Shown here piece after piece: positions 53,205 to 60,717 of a DNA stretch of 60,717 nucleotides. Position numbers and translations under genes: made by a program. The stretch lies in the NCBI GenBank assembly GCA_003221635.1, contig QHSR01000039.1, positions 1 to 60,717 on the forward strand, in the 5' to 3' direction. This DNA comes from Candidatus Rokuibacteriota bacterium (lineage in GTDB: Bacteria > Methylomirabilota > Methylomirabilia > Rokubacteriales > CSP1-6). Each line of letters opens with the position of its first letter. The stretch's first letter is position 1. The notes under the pieces were generated by a model. That model did no database searches. It was not told the DNA's origin and saw only the letters and a program-made list of their open reading frames with translations.

Positions 53205-54482
53205 ATGCGGGACTCGAAGAGCCTCTTCGAAGCCGCCTGCCGCCGGATTCCCGGCGGCGTCAACAGCCCGGTGCGCGCCTTCCGCGGGGTCGGCGGCGAC
53301 CCGTTCTTCGTCGCGCACGGCAAGGGGGCGAGGATCTGGGACGTCGACGGGCGCTCCTACCTGGACTTTCTCGGCTCCTGGGGACCCCTCATCCTCGGCC
53401 ACGCCGCGCCGCCGGTCGTCGCCGCCATCGTCGAGGCAGCGGCGCGAGGCACGAGCTACGGCGCGCCGACGGGCCTCGAGGTCGACATGGCGGAGGCGAT
53501 CACCGCGGCGTATCCGTCGATCGAGCTGGTGCGCTTGGTCAGCTCGGGGACCGAGGCCGCGATGAGCGCGATCCGACTGGCGCGCGGCGCGACCGGCCGC
53601 TCGCTCCTCGTGAAATTCGACGGCTGCTACCACGGTCACGCTGACAGCCTGCTGGTGAAGGCGGGCTCCGGCGGCGCGACGTTTTCGATCCCCGACAGCG
53701 CCGGGGTGCCGGAGCCGCTCGCGCAGCTGACGCTGACGGCGCCGTTCAACGATCTCGACGCCGTCCGGGCGATCTTCCGTGAGCGCGGACGAGAAATCGC
53801 CGCCGTCATCGTCGAGCCGGTCGCCGGCAACATGGGCGCGGTGCCCCCGCGCCCCGGCTTTCTCGAGGCGCTCCGCGAGCTCACGCTCGCCTACGACGCG
53901 GTGCTCATCTTCGACGAGGTCATCACCGGGTTCCGCGTCGCGTACGGCGGTGCGCAGGAGCTCTACGGGATCCGCGCCGACCTGACGTGTCTCGGCAAGG
54001 TCATCGGGGGCGGGCTTCCGGTGGGCGCCTACGGAGGATCGCGGCGGCTGATGAGCCACGTCGCGCCGCTCGGCAACGTCTACCAGGCGGGAACGCTGTC
54101 GGGGAATCCGCTGGCGGTGGCGGCGGGACTCGCGACGCTGGCGCAGCTCCGCGACCGCGACGTCTACAAGCGCCTCGACGCGCTCGGCGGCGAGCTCGAG
54201 CGGGGACTGCGAAACGCCGCCGACCAGGCCCACGTCCCTCTGACCGTCAACCGGGTCGGCTCGATGCTGACGGCCTTCTTTTGCGAGGGCCCGGTGACCG
54301 ATTACGCCTCGGCCAAGCGCTCCGACACGAAACGCTACGCGCGGTACTTCCACGCGATGCTCGAGCGTGGGGTGTTTCTAGCCCCTTCCCAGTTCGAGGC
54401 CGCCTTCGTCTCGCTCGCTCACACCGAAGCCGACATCGCGATGGCGGGGCGGGCCGCGGCCGAGGCGCTGGCCGCCGCCTGA
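53205..54482 (+). CDS. hemL: Glutamate-1-semialdehyde 2,1-aminomutase
   Basis: HemL converts the hemA product to aminolevulinate using PLP. The 425-residue protein has [13 protein letters not shown] at the N-terminus, [16 protein letters not shown] near 107-122, [35 protein letters not shown] and the PLP lysine in [17 protein letters not shown] near residue 265. AGGAAGG precedes the ATG, 0 nt after the mec stop. It completes the route from glutamyl-tRNA to porphobilinogen in this cluster. Confidence 0.97.
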   Translation: MRDSKSLFEAACRRIPGGVNSPVRAFRGVGGDPFFVAHGKGARIWDVDGRSYLDFLGSWGPLILGHAAPPVVAAIVEAAARGTSYGAPTGLEVDMAEAITAAYPSIELVRLVSSGTEAAMSAIRLARGATGRSLLVKFDGCYHGHADSLLVKAGSGGATFSIPDSAGVPEPLAQLTLTAPFNDLDAVRAIFRERGREIAAVIVEPVAGNMGAVPPRPGFLEALRELTLAYDAVLIFDEVITGFRVAYGGAQELYGIRADLTCLGKVIGGGLPVGAYGGSRRLMSHVAPLGNVYQAGTLSGNPLAVAAGLATLAQLRDRDVYKRLDALGGELERGLRNAADQAHVPLTVNRVGSMLTAFFCEGPVTDYASAKRSDTKRYARYFHAMLERGVFLAPSQFEAAFVSLAHTEADIAMAGRAAAEALAAA

Positions 54483-54622
54483 TCCGCGGCATCGCGGCCG
54501 TCCGGCGCCGTCGGCTCCTCCCGCCCGAGCGCTCGAACCGCGCGAATAGATTGACGGCCGCGATGACCGCGTGATAGGGTTCACAAGCATCGTTCAATCC
54601 CCCGGAGGGCGATCGACTGTCG

Positions 54623-55213
54623 ATGACGGCCAAGGCGGGCGTGGGCGCACTCGGCGTGGCGCTCCTCGCCGTCCTGATGTTCCTGGCGGTGTCGTCGTGG
54701 AGCCGCCAGCCGGCCGTGGCAAGGCCATCCAGCCAGCCGATCAACTTCCCCCACAACGTTCACGTCGGGACGTACAAGATCGACTGTCAGTACTGCCACA
54801 GCGAGGCGCGCCGCTCGGAGTACGCGGGGCTGCCGTCCGTCGAGCGCTGTATGGGCTGCCACAAGATCACTGGCGCGACCCTGCCGGAGGTCAAGAAGGT
54901 CGCCGAGTACTACGCGAAGAAGGAATCGATTCCCTGGGTACGAGTCAACAAGCTTCCCGAGTTCACCTACTTCCCGCACAAGGCGCACGTGCGCGCGGGC
55001 CTCAGGTGTCAGACATGCCATGGGCCGGTCGAGACCATGACCACCTTCGCCGCCGAGACGGGGCCACGCCTGACGAACGACCTCCTGAATCTCGTCGGTT
55101 TCAGGCCCGCGGCGCCGGCGCTCACGATGGGTTGGTGCGTCGACTGCCACCGCCGAGAGAACGTAACGGCCGGTCGGCAGGCGCCGCTCGACTGCGTGAC
55201 ATGCCACCATTGA
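54623..55213 (+). CDS. actA: Alternative complex III pentahaem cytochrome c (ActA)
   Basis: ActA is the multihaem subunit of the quinol:cytochrome c / oxidase-linked complex. The 196-residue protein has an N-terminal membrane anchor (GVALLAVLMFLAVSSW) and five CxxCH haem sites: CQYCH, CMGCH, CQTCH, CVDCH and CVTCH, the last at the very C-terminus. INFPHNVHVG and FPHKAHVRAG give distal His ligands. CCGGAGGG precedes the ATG. The 140 nt upstream contain a possible promoter around TTGACG (54551). Confidence 0.93.
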   Translation: MTAKAGVGALGVALLAVLMFLAVSSWSRQPAVARPSSQPINFPHNVHVGTYKIDCQYCHSEARRSEYAGLPSVERCMGCHKITGATLPEVKKVAEYYAKKESIPWVRVNKLPEFTYFPHKAHVRAGLRCQTCHGPVETMTTFAAETGPRLTNDLLNLVGFRPAAPALTMGWCVDCHRRENVTAGRQAPLDCVTCHH

Positions 55214-55226
55214 ACGGGAGCCACCG

Positions 55227-55310
55227 GTGTGTGCCACCCACGAGCGTCGGTCGGGCGCAGCGGAGCCAGTGTCTGCCACCCACGAGCGTCGATCGGGCGC
55301 AGCGGAGCCA
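55227..55310 (+). repeat. Two tandem copies of a 42-bp unit between actA and actB
   Basis: Unit 1 (55227-55268) and unit 2 (55269-55310) differ at only two positions; the core reads GCCACCCACGAGCGTC then GGGCGCAGCGGAGCCA. The intergenic space inside the act operon is otherwise short. Function unknown; it may be a dispersed intergenic repeat of this genome or an RNA processing element. Confidence 0.85.
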
Positions 55311-55364
55311 CCAGTGCCTATCACTCGCCACCCTCGGCCGGATCCGGCCTCGAGCCCTCGATAA

Positions 55365-58265
55365 ATGAAGCGACGCGACTTCTTCAAGATCGTGACGGCG
55401 TCCGGCGCTGCCGCGGCGACTGGCGGCTGCCAGCAGGCCACCGAGTCCATCCTGCCACTCGTCGTCCCGAACGAGCAGATCGTGCCGGGCGTCGCCTCGT
55501 GGTTCGCGACCGTCTGCCGCGAATGCCCGGCTGGCTGCGGCGTCCTCGCGAAGAACCGCGAAGGGCGCATCGTGAAGCTCGAAGGAAATCCGGACCATCC
55601 GGTCAACGCGGGAGCCCTCTGCCTGCGCGGGCAGGCCGCGCTCCAGGGCCTCTATCATCCCGATCGGGTCGCGGGTCCGCTCATGCGCGAGGGGAGCGGC
55701 TCGTTCGCGGCGGCGACGTGGGAAGCGGCCGAGAAGCTCGTCGCCGAACGGATCGGCGCTCTGCGAATCGCCGGGAAGGGTCGCGCGATCGCCCTCGTGT
55801 CGCAGCTCGAGAACGGAAGCCTCGGCGTGCTGCTCGACCGGTGGAGCGCGGCGCTCGGGGCGCGTCCGAGAGTGACGCTGGAGCCGTTCGCCTACGAAGC
55901 GATCCGGGCGGCGAACCGGAGCACGTTCAATCGCGACGCGATCCCGTACTACGCGTTCGAGGATGCCGAAGTGGTCCTGTCCTTCGGCGCCGACTTCATC
56001 GAGACCTGGCTCTCCAACGTGAACTACGCGCGGACGTTCGCGCGGATGCATTCGTTCAGGGACGGGCGGGCGGGGACGTTCATCCACGTCGAGCCCCGGC
56101 AGTCGCTGACGGCGTCGAACGCCGACGAGTGGGTCCGCAACGCCCCCGGGACCGAAGGGCTGCTCGCCCTCGCGATCCTCCGGGTGATGGTGGACGAGGG
56201 GATGGTGGACCGCCGCTACGGCGAGGCCGTCGCCGGCATCGACCTCAACCGGGCCGCGGACACGAGCGGCGTCGGCCTGGAGACGATCAAGCACGTCGCG
56301 AAGGTGTTCGCCCACGCCCAGCCCGGGCTCGCCGTCGGCGGCGGCGTCGCGGTCACCGGCTCCAACGCGACCGAGTCACAGATCGCGATCAATCTGCTCA
56401 ACGCGGCGGCGGGTAACGTCGGCAAGACCGTGCGCTTCGGCCCGGATTCGGCCTACGGCAAGGTCACGCCGCACACGGAGGTCGCCGCGCTGGCGCGCGC
56501 GATGGGCGGCGGCGAGGTCGAGGTCCTCGTCCTGGGTCCGGGTGTCAACCCCGCGTTCACGCTCCCGTCGGGCCTCAAGCTCGCCGACGCGATCCGCAAG
56601 GTGCCGTTCGTCGTCAGCTTCTCGAACGTGCCCGATCAGACCAGCGAGCTGGCGCAGGTCGTCCTGCCCGACACTCACTGGCTCGAGTCGTGGGGCGATT
56701 ACGCGCCGCGTGAGGGCGTGCTCGGTCTGCTCCAGCCGACGATGGCGCCGATCCGTGATTCCCGGCCCATGGGCGACATCCTCCTCCGCATCGGCCGCGC
56801 CGTGCTCGGAACCGAGGCGGGCAAGGGACCACTGCCGTGGCCGACCTTCGAGCGGTATGTGAAAGCCGCGTGGGAGCCCGTCGTGAAGGGAGCGCTCGAA
56901 GGGGCGCTCCGGCGCGGCGGCCTCTTCACCGACGTCGCGCCGGTCGCCGTGACGGCGAAGATCGCCCCGGTGGAACCGTCTCCGGCGAAGCTCGAGGGCG
57001 ACGCCGGCGGTTTCACGCTCCTCGCCTATCCGTCGCTCCGCTTCTACGACGGTCGGAGCGCCGTCAGCTCCTGGCTCCAGGAGGCGCCCGACACGATGAC
57101 GCAAGCGGTGTGGGACGCGTGGGTCGAGATCCCGGCGGAGACGGCTGGAAAACTCGGCATTGCCCAGGGCGACATGCTCGCGATCAAGTCGCCCCAGGGG
57201 AGTCTCGAGCTGCCCGCGTATATCTCGTCGACGCTTCATCCCGGCGCGATCGCGATTCCGATGGGTCACCGTTACGCGCCCTACCAGCGGCCGCGATACG
57301 TCGGGGCCGACCCGCGCTCCCTGAACCCGATGGCGATCCTGCCGGCCGCGTCCGACGCGACCTCGGGCGCGCTCGCGTTCATGAGCGTGAAGGTGACCAT
57401 CGCAAAGCTCGGCACGCGTCGCCCGCTCGCCGTGCTCCAGGCGACGCACGACCAGGACCACCGCGAACTGGCGCAGCACGTGGACCTGGGCGCGGCCCGC
57501 GAGCAAGCGCTGCGAGGCAAGCCGCCGCACGGGGCGCCCATCAGCATGTACCCCGACACGCAGTACCCGGGCCCCCGCTGGGGTATGGCGATCGACGTCG
57601 ACGCGTGCGTGGGCTGCCAGGCGTGCGTGGTCGCCTGCCAGGCCGAGAACAACGTTCCGGTGGTTGGCAAGGCCTCCGCGGCGTACGGGCGCCAGCTGCA
57701 CTGGCTCCGCCTCGAGCGCTGGGCGGAAGGGAAGCCGGAGCGGCCGACGCATCTGTTCCTGCCGATGCTCTGCCAGCACTGCGAGGTCGCGCCCTGCGAG
57801 CCCGTCTGCCCCGTGTACGCGGCGTATCGGACCGACGAGGGGCTCAACGGACAGGTCTACAACCGCTGCGTCGGGACACGCTACTGCGGCAACAACTGCC
57901 CGTACCATGTGCGCCGCTTCAACTGGTTCCAGTACGAGTTCCCGGCGCCACTCGAGGTGCAGCTGAACCCCGACGTCACCGTCCGCCAGCTCGGCGTCAT
58001 GGAGAAGTGCACGATGTGCGTCCAGCGCATCATCGCCGGCAAGGATCGGGCGCGCGACGAGAAGCGCGGGGTGCGCGACGGCGACATCGTCACCGCCTGC
58101 CAGCAGACGTGCCCGACTCAGGCGATCACCTTCGGCAACCTGAAGGACGACGCCAGCGCCGTGACCAAGCTCACCCACTCGCCCCGGGCCTACCACGTGC
58201 TCGAGGAGGTCGGCACGCGACCGTCCATCACCTATCTCCGGAAGGTCGTCCGGGAGCACGCGTGA
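55365..58265 (+). CDS. actB: Alternative complex III molybdopterin-like/iron-sulfur subunit (ActB)
   Basis: A 966-residue fusion. It starts with a twin-arginine signal KRRDFFKIVTASGAAAATGG followed by Cys, a possible lipoprotein site. An Fe-S motif CRECPAGCGVLAKNREG and a molybdopterin-oxidoreductase-like domain without evident cofactor residues occupy residues 40-680. A ferredoxin domain follows with CVGCQACVVACQAEN, CQHCEVAPCEPVCP, CVGTRYCGNNCPY and CTMCVQRIIAGKD ... ACQQTCPT. Domain order and size are those of ActB. It faces the periplasm and carries electrons from the membrane subunits. Confidence 0.95.
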   Translation: MKRRDFFKIVTASGAAAATGGCQQATESILPLVVPNEQIVPGVASWFATVCRECPAGCGVLAKNREGRIVKLEGNPDHPVNAGALCLRGQAALQGLYHPDRVAGPLMREGSGSFAAATWEAAEKLVAERIGALRIAGKGRAIALVSQLENGSLGVLLDRWSAALGARPRVTLEPFAYEAIRAANRSTFNRDAIPYYAFEDAEVVLSFGADFIETWLSNVNYARTFARMHSFRDGRAGTFIHVEPRQSLTASNADEWVRNAPGTEGLLALAILRVMVDEGMVDRRYGEAVAGIDLNRAADTSGVGLETIKHVAKVFAHAQPGLAVGGGVAVTGSNATESQIAINLLNAAAGNVGKTVRFGPDSAYGKVTPHTEVAALARAMGGGEVEVLVLGPGVNPAFTLPSGLKLADAIRKVPFVVSFSNVPDQTSELAQVVLPDTHWLESWGDYAPREGVLGLLQPTMAPIRDSRPMGDILLRIGRAVLGTEAGKGPLPWPTFERYVKAAWEPVVKGALEGALRRGGLFTDVAPVAVTAKIAPVEPSPAKLEGDAGGFTLLAYPSLRFYDGRSAVSSWLQEAPDTMTQAVWDAWVEIPAETAGKLGIAQGDMLAIKSPQGSLELPAYISSTLHPGAIAIPMGHRYAPYQRPRYVGADPRSLNPMAILPAASDATSGALAFMSVKVTIAKLGTRRPLAVLQATHDQDHRELAQHVDLGAAREQALRGKPPHGAPISMYPDTQYPGPRWGMAIDVDACVGCQACVVACQAENNVPVVGKASAAYGRQLHWLRLERWAEGKPERPTHLFLPMLCQHCEVAPCEPVCPVYAAYRTDEGLNGQVYNRCVGTRYCGNNCPYHVRRFNWFQYEFPAPLEVQLNPDVTVRQLGVMEKCTMCVQRIIAGKDRARDEKRGVRDGDIVTACQQTCPTQAITFGNLKDDASAVTKLTHSPRAYHVLEEVGTRPSITYLRKVVREHA

Positions 58266-58269
58266 GACG

Positions 58270-59610
58270 ATGAGCGACGGCCGGACCACGTCCCCCACGT
58301 TCGCCGACGTCAACCGCGACGTCCTTCGCACGCTGGACCCGCCGGGGAACCTCTACTTCGCGTGGATGTGTGTGGTCGCGCTCCTGCTCGCCGGATTCTT
58401 CGCCGCGTGGGCCGGGCAGGTCTGGTGGGGCATGGGCATGGCCGGCAAGCGCGTGCCCCAGATGTGGGCGATGTACATCACGACCTTCGTGTTCTGGATC
58501 GGCATCGGCCATGCCGGCACCCTGATCTCGGCGATTCTCTACCTCTTCCGCGCCCGCTGGCGCACGTCGATCTACCGTGCCGCCGAGGCCATGACGATCT
58601 TCGCGGTGATGACGGCGGGCCTGTTCCCGCTGATCCACGCCGGACGCATGTGGTTCGCGTACTTCCTGCTGCCGTACCCGAACCAGCGTGATCTCTGGCC
58701 AAATTTCCGGTCGCCGCTCGTCTGGGACGTGTTCGCGATCTCGACGTACCTCTCGATCAGCACCGTCTTCTTCATCGTGGGGCTCGTCCCGGACATCGCC
58801 GCCCTGCGCGACGCGTCCCGCGGCTGGCGCCGCCGCATCTACGCGATGCTGGCGCTCGGGTGGGAGGGCGCCGACACGCAGTGGCGCCATTATCGGCGTG
58901 CCTACGGCCTGCTCGCGTCGCTGGCGACGCCGCTGGTCCTCTCCGTCCACAGCGTCGTGTCGTGGGACTTCGCGATGGCGCTGGTCCCCGGCTGGCACTC
59001 CACGCTCTTCGCGCCGTTCTTCGTCGACGGGGCGATCTTCTCCGGCTTCGCGATGGTGCTCATCCTGGCCCTGCCGATGCGCCACTTCTTCCGCCTGCAC
59101 GCCTACATCCAGGAGAAACACCTGGACGCGATGGGGAAGCTGATCCTGGTCACCGGCCTGGTCCTGACCTACTTCTACCTGTGCGAGATCTTCACCTCGC
59201 TCTACAGCGGCGAGCACATCGAGAAGGCGTCGCTCTTCTGGAAGGTGACCGCCAACTACGCGTGGGCGCTCTGGACCATGTACTTCTGCAACTGCGTCGC
59301 GCCGCTGGTGCTCTTCTGGCGGCGGGCCCGCACGAGCCCGGTCGTGCTGTACATCGTGTCCATCCTGGTGCTGATCGGAATGTGGTTCGAGCGGTTCAAC
59401 ATCATCGTCCCATCGCTCGGACACGACTTCTACCCGTACACGTGGGGCATCTATTATCCGAGCCCGACCGACACGATGATCGTCATCGGCAGCTTCTCCT
59501 TCTTCTTCCTCCTGTTCCTCGGCTTCATCAAGGTGATGCCGTCGCTCTCGATCGTGGAGGTGAAGGAGACGATCCCGCCACCCGTGCGGGACCGGGCCCA
59601 TGGCCACTGA
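58270..59610 (+). CDS. actC: Alternative complex III NrfD-like membrane subunit (ActC)
   Basis: A 446-residue protein with about ten helices. Typical ActC features are FAWMCVVALLLAGFFAAWAG in helix 1, ITTFVFWIGIGHAGTLISAI with the conserved His/Glu region near 75-95, and SVVSWDFAMALVPGWHSTLF near 235. ActC is a proposed menaquinol-binding subunit. ATG at 58270 lies 4 nt after actB and its end overlaps actD by 11 bp. Confidence 0.94.
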   Translation: MSDGRTTSPTFADVNRDVLRTLDPPGNLYFAWMCVVALLLAGFFAAWAGQVWWGMGMAGKRVPQMWAMYITTFVFWIGIGHAGTLISAILYLFRARWRTSIYRAAEAMTIFAVMTAGLFPLIHAGRMWFAYFLLPYPNQRDLWPNFRSPLVWDVFAISTYLSISTVFFIVGLVPDIAALRDASRGWRRRIYAMLALGWEGADTQWRHYRRAYGLLASLATPLVLSVHSVVSWDFAMALVPGWHSTLFAPFFVDGAIFSGFAMVLILALPMRHFFRLHAYIQEKHLDAMGKLILVTGLVLTYFYLCEIFTSLYSGEHIEKASLFWKVTANYAWALWTMYFCNCVAPLVLFWRRARTSPVVLYIVSILVLIGMWFERFNIIVPSLGHDFYPYTWGIYYPSPTDTMIVIGSFSFFFLLFLGFIKVMPSLSIVEVKETIPPPVRDRAHGH

Positions 59611-60136
59611 GACGATCCTCGGCGTCTTCGCCCACGTGGACACGACGGTGCGGGCCCTCGAGGAGCTGCGGGCGCGGGGCTACCACGACCTCACGGTCTA
59701 CACGCCGTTGCCGGTGCACGAGATCGAAGAGGTGCTCGAGCGCGACCGGCCGGTGAGCCGGGTCCGCCTGTTCACGCTGATCGGCGGTCTCACCGGGATC
59801 GCCTCGGCCTTCATCCTGACGATCTGGAGCTCGCTCGTGTGGGGACAGGTCACCGGCGGAAAGTATCTCCAGCTCGTGCCCGGAGGCATCATCGGGTCCT
59901 CCTTGCCGCCCTTCTTCATCATCGCCTTCGAGCTGATGGTCCTCTTCGGCGGGCTCGCGACGGTCATCGGCCTGATCGTGCTCGGGCGGCTGCCGCGCTT
60001 CCGGCAGAGTCCGGCCTTCGATCCCCGGTTCACCAACGACCGCTTCGGGGTGGCCATCCATTGCGCCCCGGAACGGGCCGGCGCGGTTCACGAGCTCCTT
60101 CGGGCCGCAGGCGCCGAAGAGATCACGGCACGATGA
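59600..60136 (+). CDS. actD: Alternative complex III subunit ActD (DUF3341)
   Basis: A 178-residue protein with a ferredoxin-like N-terminal domain (ILGVFAHVDTTVRALEELRA) and two membrane helices (LFTLIGGLTGIASAFILTIW and FIIAFELMVLFGGLATVIGL), the DUF3341 pattern of ActD. The ATG at 59600 gives the expected N-terminus and overlaps actC. Stop overlaps actE by ATGA. Confidence 0.93.
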   Translation: MATETILGVFAHVDTTVRALEELRARGYHDLTVYTPLPVHEIEEVLERDRPVSRVRLFTLIGGLTGIASAFILTIWSSLVWGQVTGGKYLQLVPGGIIGSSLPPFFIIAFELMVLFGGLATVIGLIVLGRLPRFRQSPAFDPRFTNDRFGVAIHCAPERAGAVHELLRAAGAEEITAR

Positions 60137-60639
60137 AATACCTCTTCATCCTCATGCTGCTGGTGGTCGGCGCGGCGGCCGGGGCGTGGGGCGCCGCGAT
60201 CGTCGTGCGCTGGAACGACAACATGACGCAGACTCCGAAAATCGTGCCCGGCGAGCGCGTATTCTCGATGCCGGCCGGCGTGGTTCCCCGCGGCGGCGAG
60301 CTGATCATCCCGAAGGAACAGCGCGACGTCGCGGCCAAACGGCCGAATCCGGTGAGGGCGTCGGACGCGTCGATCGCGATCGGCCGCGAGCGGTTCACGA
60401 CGTTTTGCGTGCCCTGCCACGGCCCGGAGGCCAAGGGCGGCACCACCGGCCCCGTCGCGACGAAGTTCATCCCGACGCCCGACCTGACGAACGCCGAGCT
60501 CCAGAAGCAGCGGACGGACGGGTACTGGCACAGCTACATCGTCGTCGGGGGCGCCGTCATGCCCGCGTACGGCGAGGCGCTCTCGTCGCAAGAGGCCTGG
60601 CACATCGTGAACTTCCTGCGGTCCGTCGCACAGAAATGA
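60133..60639 (+). CDS. actE: Alternative complex III monohaem cytochrome c (ActE)
   Basis: A 168-residue membrane-anchored cytochrome c. An N-terminal helix YLFILMLLVVGAAAGAWGAA is followed by a class I cytochrome with haem site FCVPCHGPEAKGG near residue 94 and distal methionine in GGAVMPAYGEAL near 139. It hands electrons to an oxidase or soluble cytochrome. The ATG overlaps the actD stop, and its stop overlaps the next ATG. Confidence 0.93.
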   Translation: MKYLFILMLLVVGAAAGAWGAAIVVRWNDNMTQTPKIVPGERVFSMPAGVVPRGGELIIPKEQRDVAAKRPNPVRASDASIAIGRERFTTFCVPCHGPEAKGGTTGPVATKFIPTPDLTNAELQKQRTDGYWHSYIVVGGAVMPAYGEALSSQEAWHIVNFLRSVAQK

Positions 60640-60717
60640 CCGTGTTCTGGAGTCTCGTGGCGGTGCTCGGCGCGTTCGTCTTCATCGTCGGCGCGAACTC
60701 TGCGGACGCTCCCCAGG
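60636..60717 (+). CDS. actF: Start of the next act gene (ActF, NrfD-like), cut by the window end
   Basis: ATG at 60636 overlaps the actE stop (ATGA). The 27 codons visible start MTVFWSLVAVLGAFVFIVGA, a membrane helix, consistent with ActF, the second NrfD-like subunit that follows actE in known operons. Identity is inferred from gene order; too little is visible for a domain call. Confidence 0.6.
   Translation, partial: MTVFWSLVAVLGAFVFIVGANSADAPQ

Noticed and set aside
55227-55310. Tandem repeat considered as a CRISPR fragment
   Set aside because: Units are directly adjacent with no spacers, only two copies, and no cas genes nearby.
56376-58331. 651-codon minus-strand frame opposite actB
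   Set aside because: Antisense shadow with Arg/Asp/Leu-rich composition; actB motifs are unambiguous.

Overview
This is about 61 kb of very GC-rich bacterial chromosome (third codon positions are mostly G or C) with tightly packed, often 4-bp-overlapping genes. The gene set suggests an uncultivated bacterium of the Rokubacteria/NC10 (Methylomirabilota) or deltaproteobacterial kind: a fused gamma-delta 2-oxoacid:ferredoxin oxidoreductase, tripartite tricarboxylate (TTT) transporter, selenocysteine formate dehydrogenase, alternative complex III, and an ilv-psd-pss-leu-asd block. That assignment is inference from gene content only. No rRNA, tRNA, CRISPR array, phage or insertion sequence was seen.

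Layout. 1-4.0 kb: a phasin-like gene diverges from a long-chain acyl-CoA synthetase, SDR and alcohol dehydrogenase; the shared promoter region has two matching operator dyads. 4.1-6.4 kb: queF between two deleted EamA transporter remnants, then a frame-broken ychF. 6.4-10.1 kb (minus): RACo-like ASKHA/ferredoxin protein, MaoC-like protein and URO-D-like protein. 10.1-13.4 kb: amidase with a small AtzG-like partner, a PCP_red protein, an Smr protein, a methyltransferase. 13.6-17.3 kb: PLP synthesis (pdxR-pdxS-pdxT plus a PaiB-like flavoprotein). 18.2-26.5 kb: an oxalate-oxidoreductase-like enzyme, tctCBA, terC and a FadR-type regulator. 26.5-29.6 kb: a promoter-to-terminator short transcript, then pyruvate phosphate dikinase. 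29.6-39.2 kb: ilvBNC, psd, pssA, leuA, leuB, asd, a small membrane protein, truA. 39.2-46.4 kb: fdhD, two small unknowns, selenoprotein fdhA, fdhB, a NrfD-type membrane subunit, fdhE. 46.4-54.5 kb: tetrapyrrole synthesis from glutamyl-tRNA (hemX/ccsA-like, hemA, hemC, hemD, hemB, hemL) interrupted by rrf2-cysM-cysO-mec for cysteine. 54.6-60.7 kb: alternative complex III (actA-E and the start of actF).

The most interesting signals are these. (1) The oxidoreductase alpha subunit carries residues that line up, at one constant offset, with those I recall as substrate-specific in Moorella oxalate oxidoreductase. The same TGGTCNGACCA operator sits in its promoter and in the formate dehydrogenase promoter, and the window has one FCD/FadR-type regulator. 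This suggests an oxalate/formate regulon. (2) fdhA has an in-frame TGA with a SECIS-like hairpin 11 nt downstream. (3) At least nine conserved genes have short internal losses that remove conserved motifs and usually shift frame, including essential genes such as hemC. This looks more like an assembly fault than biology but must be resolved before any gene here is called lost. (4) A strong promoter and terminator bracket a roughly 170-nt RNA with a signal-peptide-like micro-ORF and competing hairpins upstream of ppdK. (5) Several genes have a -10 hexamer 6-8 nt before the start codon and no ribosome-binding site, as in leaderless transcripts.
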